Assembly (NCBI RefSeq): GCF_006861665.1
Contig: NZ_RKLU01000002.1
Coordinates: 449,458 to 502,464, forward strand
DNA: 53,007 bases
Reading direction: 5' to 3'
From: Halonotius terrestris
Lineage (GTDB): Archaea > Halobacteriota > Halobacteria > Halobacteriales > Haloferacaceae
Part shown: positions 5,820 through 13,482 of the stretch, in pieces
How positions within the stretch are numbered: the stretch's first letter is position 1
How the letters are laid out: each line of letters opens with the position of its first letter
Translations under genes and position numbers: made by a program
The notes under the pieces: model-generated
What the model was told of the DNA's origin: nothing
Seen by the model: the letters and a program-made list of their open reading frames with translations, nothing else
The model's database searches: none

Positions 5820-8360
5820 ATGCGTCATAATGACCTTCCTCATTTGGATCTACATTCGTTTGAGAAGTTCTCCGACCTCTCAGAAGTAGACTCAACGGAG
5901 GTCTTGGATGATGGCTTTAGAATTGATTTGGATGATTCAACCCTGTATTTCTATGCTCCCAGTGATCCGCAAACCCAATTAGAAACCCTTCCCAAGGATA
6001 CTGATCGGGTTTTTATCCCGGTTTTGAGAGGGTTCTTAGAGTTTGACAACGGTACAAACCTGTACTATGATTCTCCAGAGTCAGATCCGCTTGAAGAATT
6101 AGCAGAGAGAATCGTTACACAGCAAGTGCAGCCTGAAGAAATTGGTTTTGACGATACAATGGAGATGCTGATTAATTCCGGATACTTGGCTGGGTTTACT
6201 CCCCAGAAGGTGGCTGAGATCTTGGCTGGATGGGCGGTCTCTGAATCCGATGAATCCGTGTTAGATATTGCGACGGGGTCAGGCAGTCTATTAAAACAAG
6301 CCGCAGAAGAGAACGAAGAAGCAGAATTGCTGGGTATAGAAATAAACCCGATAATCGCTAAACTGGCTCAAACTCGGCTAAAAGACTCTGAAAACGCTGA
6401 AATATTGAATACAGATTTCTTCGACTGGAACCAATTAGGTCAACAGGAACTCGACGGTGATGTCTCTAAGAAGTTTGATGCGGTGATAGGGAACCCTCCA
6501 GTCGGGCAGATACACCGAATCCTCCCCAATCAAATAGATGAGATCCGAGACACGTATCCCGATATTGGTCGTACCGCAGCGGCTGCTTTCGTAGTCAAGG
6601 CAGCAGAGCATCTAAAAAATGGAGGGCGCGGAGCATTCGTACTTCCCAAACACGCCCTGAAAGATGGATTGCTGGAGCATCTTACAGAAACATGTAGCAT
6701 CCACAGGATCGTGGAACTGCCAATTGGTACATTCAACTACGCCCGGACACCAGAACTGGTACTGCTGACACTGAGCAAAGAGAAAAGACCAGAGGATGTA
6801 CGAGAGACAGGAGTTGCGAGATTCAATAAACCTGAACTACCAGACAATGCTCGCGGACTCTTCGAACAACGATTAGAATGCATAATTCAAAGCCGATATA
6901 ACAAATACGACGTTGAGATTGTACAAGCTTCTCACGCTGATTTAGAAGACGGAAACGTGATACAGATCCTTTCTAACCCGCCGATCTACGATATCATTAG
7001 CTCGGAACAATTCACCAGACTCGGCGACTTGTCCAGCGTTACTGTTGGATCAGGAGTTCAGACAGGTGATAACGAATTTTTCCATTTCGATGTTGAGGAG
7101 AAAGAGGAGTCAAATATTGATGAACGGTTCTTCCGACCACTAATCAAGAACCCATCCGATGAAATCCAATCGATTACCGAGAACGAAATCGATCTCTGGA
7201 TCTTAGACCTCCAAGCTTACGTAGAGGAGAAAAAAGAGCAAGGAGTTGAGATCACGGAAGAAAACATACTTGAACAGTTAGAAGACGATGGTTACGAAGG
7301 GTTAGCTAACTATATCGGCGAGTCTAATATTAATCAGCGTAGAATGAAGCCGTACTTTCTACCAGACCGCCGGGGAAAATTCGAGAATCCGGACATGGTT
7401 ATCCCCCAATTCTTCGATAAGCCGCGTTGCTATACGGTAGAGATCGATAATGCGATGTATGATGGTACCGTAATTGGTGTCAACGTTGATGATGATCTGT
7501 CGAAAGATGCTTTGTCACGACTGCTAAATACACCACTCTACAAGGAACTTTTCCAGACATTCGCCAGTAAGATGAACTTTGACTGGTATAGAATGAATAT
7601 TCGCCAGCTCAGGGATATACCGATTGTTGAAACAGCACTTAGTCAGGATGTTCATGATAGGATGGAGCCGTTCTTCCCTCCTGAAGATGACAACGACTTG
7701 GTTAATTTGAATCATATTTTGATTGAGAGCTGCGAGACAGAGGAAGAGAAGCAGGCGTTGAGACGGTACCTGGCTTCGAGGGAAGAGTTCGCGTGGTCTT
7801 GGTTCATGAGCTTATCTGATTGGGAAGAGTTCCAAGAGCTGCTGGAATCTGACCGCAGCCAAGCCGAAGAATTCGTCATTGAGCAATTCGATCAAGAACT
7901 CTTAGATCAGGCGCGGAGTACATTCCAGAATATCGCATTCTTTGAGGAGAGAGGTGATTTCCTCGACGACCTGTTGATGGAGTTTGAGGAAGAACATTAT
8001 AGAGGGTTTCTCGCCGGCATCGTACTACAGTTCGAAGGGGTACTTGCTGATTTGGTAGAAGAGATAGGTGGTGAAGTCATCGAGAAAGAAAATGAGACTT
8101 TATTTGTTGTGCCAAGAAAAAAGGACTCTCCAATGAAAAAGAACTTGGACAACTTGATTTCTCAATTCTTCGATGGAGTGTTCGGAGAATACCTTGATAA
8201 AACAGTGAGACAACGAAGAAACAAGATAGCACACGGAGACGTTATTGAGGACAGCCGAACATTGTCAATACAATTCTTTGTCTCATTCTACGCCCTCTGC
8301 AACGCCTGCTTGAACGCATACATCGAAGAAGTACAGGAAGATTCCGCGGCACCAGCTTGA
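5820..8360 (+). CDS. N6-adenine DNA methyltransferase with HEPN-like C-terminus
   Basis: An 846-residue protein. Residues about 110-330 form an HsdM/Eco57I-type methyltransferase: SAM motif I VLDIATGSGSLL (147-158), acidic loop EINPI (174-178), and catalytic motif IV NPPV (225-228). Residues 390-620 resemble a target-recognition region (GDLSSVTVGSGVQTGDN, later NFDWYRMNIRQLRDIP). The last 150 residues are helical and contain RNKIAHG (R800-x4-H805), the Rx4-6H signature of HEPN domains, which are often RNases. No PD-(D/E)XK motif is evident. It ends six bases from the convergent CARF gene. It may be a stand-alone modification/defence enzyme or a type IIG-like protein with an RNase in place of a DNase. 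The methyltransferase call is firm, the HEPN call moderate. Confidence 0.82.
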   Translation: MRHNDLPHLDLHSFEKFSDLSEVDSTEVLDDGFRIDLDDSTLYFYAPSDPQTQLETLPKDTDRVFIPVLRGFLEFDNGTNLYYDSPESDPLEELAERIVTQQVQPEEIGFDDTMEMLINSGYLAGFTPQKVAEILAGWAVSESDESVLDIATGSGSLLKQAAEENEEAELLGIEINPIIAKLAQTRLKDSENAEILNTDFFDWNQLGQQELDGDVSKKFDAVIGNPPVGQIHRILPNQIDEIRDTYPDIGRTAAAAFVVKAAEHLKNGGRGAFVLPKHALKDGLLEHLTETCSIHRIVELPIGTFNYARTPELVLLTLSKEKRPEDVRETGVARFNKPELPDNARGLFEQRLECIIQSRYNKYDVEIVQASHADLEDGNVIQILSNPPIYDIISSEQFTRLGDLSSVTVGSGVQTGDNEFFHFDVEEKEESNIDERFFRPLIKNPSDEIQSITENEIDLWILDLQAYVEEKKEQGVEITEENILEQLEDDGYEGLANYIGESNINQRRMKPYFLPDRRGKFENPDMVIPQFFDKPRCYTVEIDNAMYDGTVIGVNVDDDLSKDALSRLLNTPLYKELFQTFASKMNFDWYRMNIRQLRDIPIVETALSQDVHDRMEPFFPPEDDNDLVNLNHILIESCETEEEKQALRRYLASREEFAWSWFMSLSDWEEFQELLESDRSQAEEFVIEQFDQELLDQARSTFQNIAFFEERGDFLDDLLMEFEEEHYRGFLAGIVLQFEGVLADLVEEIGGEVIEKENETLFVVPRKKDSPMKKNLDNLISQFFDGVFGEYLDKTVRQRRNKIAHGDVIEDSRTLSIQFFVSFYALCNACLNAYIEEVQEDSAAPA

Positions 8361-8366
8361 TTTTAT

Positions 8367-9275
8367 TCAGTTATTGATTTTGTCGGGGTTTTGTTCGGGG
8401 TGGGTGTTTACCCAGAGTTCTCCTACTGTGTCGAGGGTTGGTTGGTGCCTGTTTTTTTGTTCTTGTATTTTGACGAATCCTTTCTCTACGAGTTGGTTGA
8501 TGTTGTATTGAACTTTGCTTTTGAAAGAGTCTTGATCGATGTTTTGTTCAGATTTGTCGGCGAGTTTTTTAGCGAGGCTGGATATTGATTCGGCTGATTC
8601 TATTTCGTCGAGGAAATGGAGCAGTGTTTTTTCGAAGTCGTGGAGGTCCGAGCTTGGAACTGTCGGGAATTCGATGTGAAGTCCGTCGTTCATTTCTTTT
8701 GCTCCTTGAGTTACTCCGCTACTATCAATCTGGCTGATGATGTCGGATACTTCGTTGTATCGTTCCTCGAATTTGTCTGAGCGATCTTGGTGTTTGTTAA
8801 GGAATTTTTCTTCTTTTCGGAGCTGTTCGATCATTTCTGTGACGAGGTAGTCCTTAGGTGAGACGTAGTAGGTGTGTATCTGGTTTCTGTAGTCGTTGTG
8901 TTCGACGAGGAGGCTGTTTGCGGCGATGGCAAATGCGAATGCTACTGTGCGAGGCATTGAGGAGATGTTGACCCATACTTCGTTTCCTTGTTCGACCTGT
9001 TTTTCAATCATGTCATAGGCGTAAGGGTAGAGATCTTCAAAGTCGAATATTCCTTCTACAGTTCTGCTTTCTACGTCGATCCCGAGGACTGTGTCGAAGG
9101 TTTCCTCCAGTTTACCCAGCATGTTCTCTGCGAGTCTGCGGGCTTCTTCGTCGCTTTCTTCTCTTGATGAGTGGAGTAGATAGACTTGGTCGGCTTCGAG
9201 TTTTCCTTGTGATATTGGTTGGAAGAGTCGTTCGTAGTCGAATCCAACCGGGATTATGTGAACTTGCTTGGTCAT
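8367..9275 (-). CDS. CARF-domain winged-helix regulator (HFX_2341/DUF6293 type)
   Basis: A 302-residue protein. Residues 1-150 match the haloarchaeal CARF-like family by motifs such as QVHIIPVGFDYERLFQPI at the N-terminus and VWVNISSMPRTVAFAFA at about 108-124. CARF domains bind cyclic oligoadenylates or related nucleotides. The C-terminal part (205-290) is a winged helix (LHDFEKTLLHFL, SISSLAKKLADKS, YNINQLVEKGFVKI), so this is a ligand-sensing regulator. Start ATG 9275 is chosen because family members begin at this point; the longer frame adds 34 atypical residues. It is divergent from the CD-NTase/SLATT gene set, with a perfect inverted repeat (9339-9360) in between, its likely operator. 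Confidence 0.85.
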   Translation of the reverse strand: MTKQVHIIPVGFDYERLFQPISQGKLEADQVYLLHSSREESDEEARRLAENMLGKLEETFDTVLGIDVESRTVEGIFDFEDLYPYAYDMIEKQVEQGNEVWVNISSMPRTVAFAFAIAANSLLVEHNDYRNQIHTYYVSPKDYLVTEMIEQLRKEEKFLNKHQDRSDKFEERYNEVSDIISQIDSSGVTQGAKEMNDGLHIEFPTVPSSDLHDFEKTLLHFLDEIESAESISSLAKKLADKSEQNIDQDSFKSKVQYNINQLVEKGFVKIQEQKNRHQPTLDTVGELWVNTHPEQNPDKINN

Positions 9276-9338
9276 TGGCGTTGCCTCTGTATTGTATGTA
9301 CTGCTAGTGTTTGTAAAGGATATGGTACTGGGTGCAGT

Positions 9339-9360
9339 TCGTACAAATTGTTTTGTACGA
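9339..9360. promoter_or_regulatory. Perfect inverted repeat between divergent CARF and CBASS-like genes
   Basis: TCGTACAA (9339-9346), six-base spacer, TTGTACGA (9353-9360). It lies 64 bases upstream of the CARF gene and just upstream of the TATA box for 9439. This is a typical dimeric winged-helix operator layout; the CARF-HTH protein is the obvious candidate ligand-responsive binder (inference). Confidence 0.65.
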
Positions 9361-9383
9361 TATGTAGTGTCGGGCAACCAAAA

Positions 9384-9392
9384 TTTTATAAG
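9384..9392 (+). promoter_or_regulatory. TATA box of the 9439-12046 operon
   Basis: TTTTATAAG predicts transcription from about 9414-9418, leaving a short leader with AGGTG about eight bases before ATG 9439. Confidence 0.55.
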
Positions 9393-9438
9393 AACTGGGG
9401 GCGTTACATTTGATGTAAACAGATAAACCAGGTGTAAG

Positions 9439-10269
9439 ATGAAGATGGTCCCCAGTGAAAATCAACAGGAACCTCCGCAATTAGAGAGACCTCAAGGCGT
9501 TATCCCAAGGATACAGCGGCAGAAGAAGCACGAAGAGTTCTTTGACAGCTTTACCGCCGTGGATACAGTGATGCTTCCTATCACTCATGCCGAGCGACTT
9601 CTTCGGCAGGGATTGACTGCCTCGACCTACACGAACAAGCAAGTGATTACGACTACAACCATACCTGATAATGAATTAAAAAGTCTCGACTGGGAAACTG
9701 AGCGAGATATAGTTCAGCTATTCCAACCTGAGTACCACATTCCTACTGACTACTGGGTCTACGGAGATATGGACTTTCAAGACCGGATTCACAACGTCGA
9801 GTCTCTGACGGAGGGCACCGAGTGGATGTACAACGAACTCAGGGAGACACCAACCCAGCTAATACCTCTGATTAAAGGATACTCACTTGAAGAACGAGCT
9901 ATTTGCTATGAGATGCTCAATAGACTTGAAATCGACTGTGTCAGCTATTATGGGTCACAGTACTTCGGTGGAAGCAGCGGTAACGGCATTGCCAAATTGA
10001 ACGAAGATGTTAGAGACGTGGTTTCTGAGTTCAGTCCTAAGGAACTGCTTCTCATCGGGTTGCAGTCTGAGAAGTACGTAGGGAGACTGCCGCCAGAAGT
10101 CAGTGCTGTGGCAGGGCAAAGATGGATAAGAAAATCTAAACTTCGTGATGTCTCGATTCCAAATGCGAGAGAGGCATACCGTAGTTGGCAAGAGGAAGTC
10201 GTTGATGGTCTCGCGTACGGACAGGCAACTCTCGGTTCTTTCGACACTTCAGCAGGGGTGACCGCTTGA
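9439..10269 (+). CDS. Unknown protein in CBASS-like operon, possibly TIM-barrel/TGT-like
   Basis: A 276-residue protein ending one base before the CD-NTase gene, hence one operon. No transmembrane segment. The central part has alternating strand/helix elements (YWVYGDMDFQDRIHNVESL, LIPLIKGYSLEERAICYEML, IDCVSYYGSQYF, KELLLIGLQSEKYVGRLPP) that resemble the barrel of tRNA-guanine transglycosylase/DpdA-like proteins. I cannot confirm the zinc site of TGT, and the resemblance is from memory of pattern only. Alternatives are a cap/effector protein specific to archaeal CBASS or an unrelated regulator. An in-frame ATG at 9445 is a second possible start. Confidence 0.7.
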   Translation: MKMVPSENQQEPPQLERPQGVIPRIQRQKKHEEFFDSFTAVDTVMLPITHAERLLRQGLTASTYTNKQVITTTTIPDNELKSLDWETERDIVQLFQPEYHIPTDYWVYGDMDFQDRIHNVESLTEGTEWMYNELRETPTQLIPLIKGYSLEERAICYEMLNRLEIDCVSYYGSQYFGGSSGNGIAKLNEDVRDVVSEFSPKELLLIGLQSEKYVGRLPPEVSAVAGQRWIRKSKLRDVSIPNAREAYRSWQEEVVDGLAYGQATLGSFDTSAGVTA

Positions 10270-10270
10270 T

Positions 10271-11365
10271 ATGGGAACTCAACGAACAACTCCCAATCCA
10301 CGTAGTGATGGGGGTACAGCGGCTGCGGCTTCTGGTAGTCGGAGACCGAGCAGCCAACAATCGCTTGCTGATCAAGACGATGAAGACGGGCGACAAGAAG
10401 CTACTGAAGAGATAGAGGAGTCGCATCAGGAACATGCCGAGAACGCGAAGATTACTGATCGGCAGGGTCAGGAGATGGAGGAGCGTAAAGACTCTGTTGT
10501 AGGTTATCTAACTGAAGATGGTTTCCATATCAAGGAGAGCAGTATCTATGGATCTGTGCTTCAAGGTACGGCGACCCGTCCACTTGACAGTGAGACTGAT
10601 GTTGATATTCTTGTAGTACTTGATGAGGAGGAGCACGGTGAATGGGCGAAAGATGGGAAGGGAACCAGAAATGCTCTACGTGCGGTCAAGAGGACACTTG
10701 AGAAAAAATACCCAAATCACGATGTCTCTATTGACCGCAGTGTGGTTGCAGTACAGTTCAGCGATTTCAAAGTTGAGGTGACGCCGGCATTCGATTATTC
10801 TGCTGCCCATAACCCCGAAGAGCCTGGTGATCCAGTAACGGTTGGAGGTGTTGAGCTACCGGTTCTTCCAAGCGGGCGTGATGACCCAAACCAAGGATAT
10901 GTGATTCCTGACACCTACGGCGAGGAGTCTTGGACAGGCACCAACCCACGCCGTTTCCAGTCGATGTATGAAGCCGTCGACGAGAATAATAACGGGAAAT
11001 TACAGCAAGTGGCTGTCACGGCGAAGAAGTGGAACGAAAAGAACGGCAAACCTGTTTCTTCATTTCACATGGTCAATATGGCGTATAAATACTTCAAACA
11101 GGATGCTCCTTCCAACGCCTCCACCACCGAGCATATGCACCGGTTCTTCCGCCAATTACCGGACTATATGCAGAGTGAGACACGGGAACCTGTGTATCAA
11201 GAAAGGTTGGACAAGGGAATGAGCAGTAAAGAGAGACGCCAAGCTGCTGGAAAAGCGTACAACGCCCAGGAGAAGTTGAGGGAGGCAAAAAGGCTTCAAG
11301 AGCAGGGTAAAACCGAGAAAGCTAAAGAAAAATACCGCGAGGTCTACGGGGACAATTTCAAATGA
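10271..11365 (+). CDS. CD-NTase (SMODS, cGAS/DncV-like nucleotidyltransferase)
   Basis: A 364-residue nucleotidyltransferase. The core motif GSVLQGT (94-100) with DVDILVVL (110-117) supplies two metal-binding acids. The third is probably E169 in FKVEVTPAF. This is the pattern of CBASS enzymes that make cyclic di- or trinucleotides upon phage infection. Residues 1-75 are low complexity and charged; residues 180-300 would be the helical OAS1-C-like lobe. The tail (KLREAKRLQEQGKTEKAKEKY) is a charged helix. It lies one base after an unknown gene and 15 bases before a SLATT membrane protein, the classical synthase-effector order. The identity of the cyclic product cannot be told from sequence. 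Confidence 0.87.
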   Translation: MGTQRTTPNPRSDGGTAAAASGSRRPSSQQSLADQDDEDGRQEATEEIEESHQEHAENAKITDRQGQEMEERKDSVVGYLTEDGFHIKESSIYGSVLQGTATRPLDSETDVDILVVLDEEEHGEWAKDGKGTRNALRAVKRTLEKKYPNHDVSIDRSVVAVQFSDFKVEVTPAFDYSAAHNPEEPGDPVTVGGVELPVLPSGRDDPNQGYVIPDTYGEESWTGTNPRRFQSMYEAVDENNNGKLQQVAVTAKKWNEKNGKPVSSFHMVNMAYKYFKQDAPSNASTTEHMHRFFRQLPDYMQSETREPVYQERLDKGMSSKERRQAAGKAYNAQEKLREAKRLQEQGKTEKAKEKYREVYGDNFK

Positions 11366-11380
11366 ATGAAGTGTTTCTAA

Positions 11381-12046
11381 ATGAGCGATAATAGTTTTGA
11401 CTACGAGAGACATGAACGTCTGCGTGAAAGAGTGGCAAACGAAGCGGACAGCGTTCTTTGGACTTTCAAAGCTTATTATGTCGGAGCAGATTGGTATTCA
11501 AGATGGGACCGACGATCTGATTGGGCAGTTTTTGGCATAGCTGGTCTACTGACAGTTACATTGATCTGGGAAGTATTCCCAACAGTAGTTCCGATTGCAT
11601 TGGCTATCACCACTGCCGTAGTTGCAGGGTACCAACGGATGGCAAATCCTGGTGATACTGCAGAGAATTATTATCGTGCTGCTCACGCCTACCAACGTCT
11701 CTTTGATGAGTTCCGCGACTATATATTGTTAGAACTTGCAGACGAAGAAGTTGGTTTAGAACAGATGGAGCAAAGATATCGGGAACTTGCTTCAAGACGA
11801 AGGAACCTCAATGAGGATATGCCAGAAGTCACTGACAGATGGTTCAATGAATTAGATGATTCAATCTACGATGAGGTAGGGACACACGAACGGGCTAAAG
11901 AACGGCTCACAGGTAAAGCGAAATTAACTGAAACAGCGTCCAATCGTGACCTCGATGACTCTGTAAAGAATCGGATTGCTGGAGAAGCAAAGTTGGGTGA
12001 AGAAAAAATAGATCAGGAGCAACCAGGCGAGGGGAAGACATCATGA
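11381..12046 (+). CDS. SLATT-domain two-transmembrane effector
   Basis: A 221-residue protein. Two adjacent membrane helices (about 48-65 FGIAGLLTVTLIWEVF and 68-86 VVPIALAITTAVVAGY) are followed by the conserved SLATT helical region (RMANPGDTAENYYRAAHAYQ). SLATT proteins are predicted pore-forming effectors associated with CD-NTases and SLOG sensors; activation by a nucleotide signal is thought to breach the membrane. The C-terminal 60 residues are polar and acidic. Starts at ATG 11381, 15 bases after the CD-NTase. Together with 10271-11365 it makes a minimal CBASS-like synthase/effector pair. Confidence 0.87.
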   Translation: MSDNSFDYERHERLRERVANEADSVLWTFKAYYVGADWYSRWDRRSDWAVFGIAGLLTVTLIWEVFPTVVPIALAITTAVVAGYQRMANPGDTAENYYRAAHAYQRLFDEFRDYILLELADEEVGLEQMEQRYRELASRRRNLNEDMPEVTDRWFNELDDSIYDEVGTHERAKERLTGKAKLTETASNRDLDDSVKNRIAGEAKLGEEKIDQEQPGEGKTS

Positions 12047-12060
12047 GTACATCAAATATC

Positions 12061-12098
12061 CATTGCGACATGGCAATGATATAACAAACAGGGGGAGG
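12061..12098 (+). promoter_or_regulatory. Inverted repeat, TATA box and strong RBS before mre11
   Basis: CATTGC (12061-12066) and GCAATG (12073-12078) form a perfect inverted repeat directly abutting a TATA-like GATATAA (12078-12084), about 27 bases before ATG 12109. A purine-rich GGGGAGG (12092-12098) lies ten bases before the same ATG. The region could therefore serve both a regulated internal promoter and read-through from the SLATT gene. Confidence 0.5.
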
Positions 12099-12108
12099 AT
12101 TACAAATT

Positions 12109-13482
12109 ATGTCGAACTCAAATCAAGGTCCGCGCTTCGTTCACCTTTCGGATGCACATATTGGTCACCGGCAGTACGGTGTGAAGAAGAGAAGGGATGA
12201 CATGTTTATGTCGTTCAATACCTCGATTTATGAGGCTGTTGAGAAGTCTGATGTGGACTTCGCTGTGTTTGGCGGTGATTTGTTTCATAATAAGGATGTG
12301 AATGCTCGTGCTTTGAGTGATGCTGAGGAGGGTCTTTCTCGTTTTGAGGATGCGGGTGTGCCTGTTGCGGCTGTAAGAGGGAATCACGATGCTAATTTGT
12401 ACAAGGAGGATTTGAACTGGCTGGAGTATCTTCATAGCCGTGGGAAACTGATTCTGTTGGAAGCTGATCTTGGCGACGAGGATGCAAGCTTTGAGAAGCA
12501 TGATTTCGATGATCCGGGTACTTCGTCAGGCTTTGTTGATTTGAATGGTGTCCGTGTTTTTGGAGTTCAGTACTTGGGTCAGAGAACATCTGATAATCTT
12601 GCTAAGGTTGCTGAGGCGATTGAACAGGTGAATGAACGGGAAGGTGAGCCCGAGGCTACGGTTCTAATCGGTCACTTCGGGGTCGAAGGTCATATCCCTG
12701 GAATGAGTGGTGGTATCTCGTTCAATGCTTTGGAGCCTGTTGAAGAGGCTGTGGATTACCTTGCTCTCGGTCACCTACACAAAAAGTACAGTCACGGCAA
12801 CTGGCTGTTCAATCCGGGCTCCTTGGAAGCTCACGATACACGACAAGCGAGATGGGATCTCGGCTACTTTATCGTCGATGTTGAGGACGGCAATATTGAC
12901 TCGGAGTTCCATAAGTCGAAGCGGAGACCGTTTTTCGAGATAAGTTTCGAAGTCGATGCACACGACTCGCCTGACGAACTTGAGTCAGCGTTTGCGGAAC
13001 AAGTGGAGCACAGTCTTTCGAATCTTGACAAGGTTCAGCAGAAACCTCATTTCCAGCGATCCGGGGAGAACCGTGATCCGGTGATTGATCTCAGGTTGGA
13101 GGGCTTGCTACAGTTCAGCCGTTCCAGACTCGATACCGGTGAATTAAGAGATATTGTTGAGGAGAAGACCGGTGCTCTGTACGTCAATCTTAATGATGCA
13201 ACGGAGTCGAAGGAGACTGCGAGCATTATCCAGGAATTGGATGGTGGCGAAGATGCAGTGAGGGATGAGCAAGGTCAGATTGACCGTGGCAAACTTGAGT
13301 CAGCTGTCTTCCAACGGTTGGCAGGGCAGGACTCCCAGTACGGTGAGAAAGAAGAGGATGTTGCGGAGACATTGAGTGTGGTCAAGAAGAGTGTTGTAGC
13401 TGGCGAGAACCCAGAGTCTGTTGCTGAGACAATTAAGAAACGCCGCAGAGACCTTTTCAGTCAAGGAAGTGATCAGGAATGA
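12109..13482 (+). CDS. mre11: Mre11/SbcD-family DNA nuclease
   Basis: A 457-residue calcineurin-like phosphoesterase. Metal-binding motifs in order are LSDAHIG (D15, H17), GGDLFH, RGNHDAN, IGHFG and GHLHKKY, followed by an NPGS element (FNPGSLEAHD) typical of Mre11. The C-terminal 180 residues would hold the capping and Rad50-binding regions. With Rad50 it processes DNA double-strand ends and hairpins. Its stop overlaps the rad50 start by four bases (ATGA). It starts the five-gene block with NurA and HerA. As a copy on a mobile element, it is probably additional to the host's own Mre11. Confidence 0.93.
   Translation: MSNSNQGPRFVHLSDAHIGHRQYGVKKRRDDMFMSFNTSIYEAVEKSDVDFAVFGGDLFHNKDVNARALSDAEEGLSRFEDAGVPVAAVRGNHDANLYKEDLNWLEYLHSRGKLILLEADLGDEDASFEKHDFDDPGTSSGFVDLNGVRVFGVQYLGQRTSDNLAKVAEAIEQVNEREGEPEATVLIGHFGVEGHIPGMSGGISFNALEPVEEAVDYLALGHLHKKYSHGNWLFNPGSLEAHDTRQARWDLGYFIVDVEDGNIDSEFHKSKRRPFFEISFEVDAHDSPDELESAFAEQVEHSLSNLDKVQQKPHFQRSGENRDPVIDLRLEGLLQFSRSRLDTGELRDIVEEKTGALYVNLNDATESKETASIIQELDGGEDAVRDEQGQIDRGKLESAVFQRLAGQDSQYGEKEEDVAETLSVVKKSVVAGENPESVAETIKKRRRDLFSQGSDQE

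Noticed and set aside
8391-8588. Plus-strand open frame opposite the CARF gene
   Set aside because: It lies wholly within the coding strand of a well-supported gene and has no protein-like composition or promoter.
12043-12084. A 13-codon frame (ATG 12043) between SLATT and mre11
   Set aside because: Too short to support and it overlaps the inverted repeat and TATA box.
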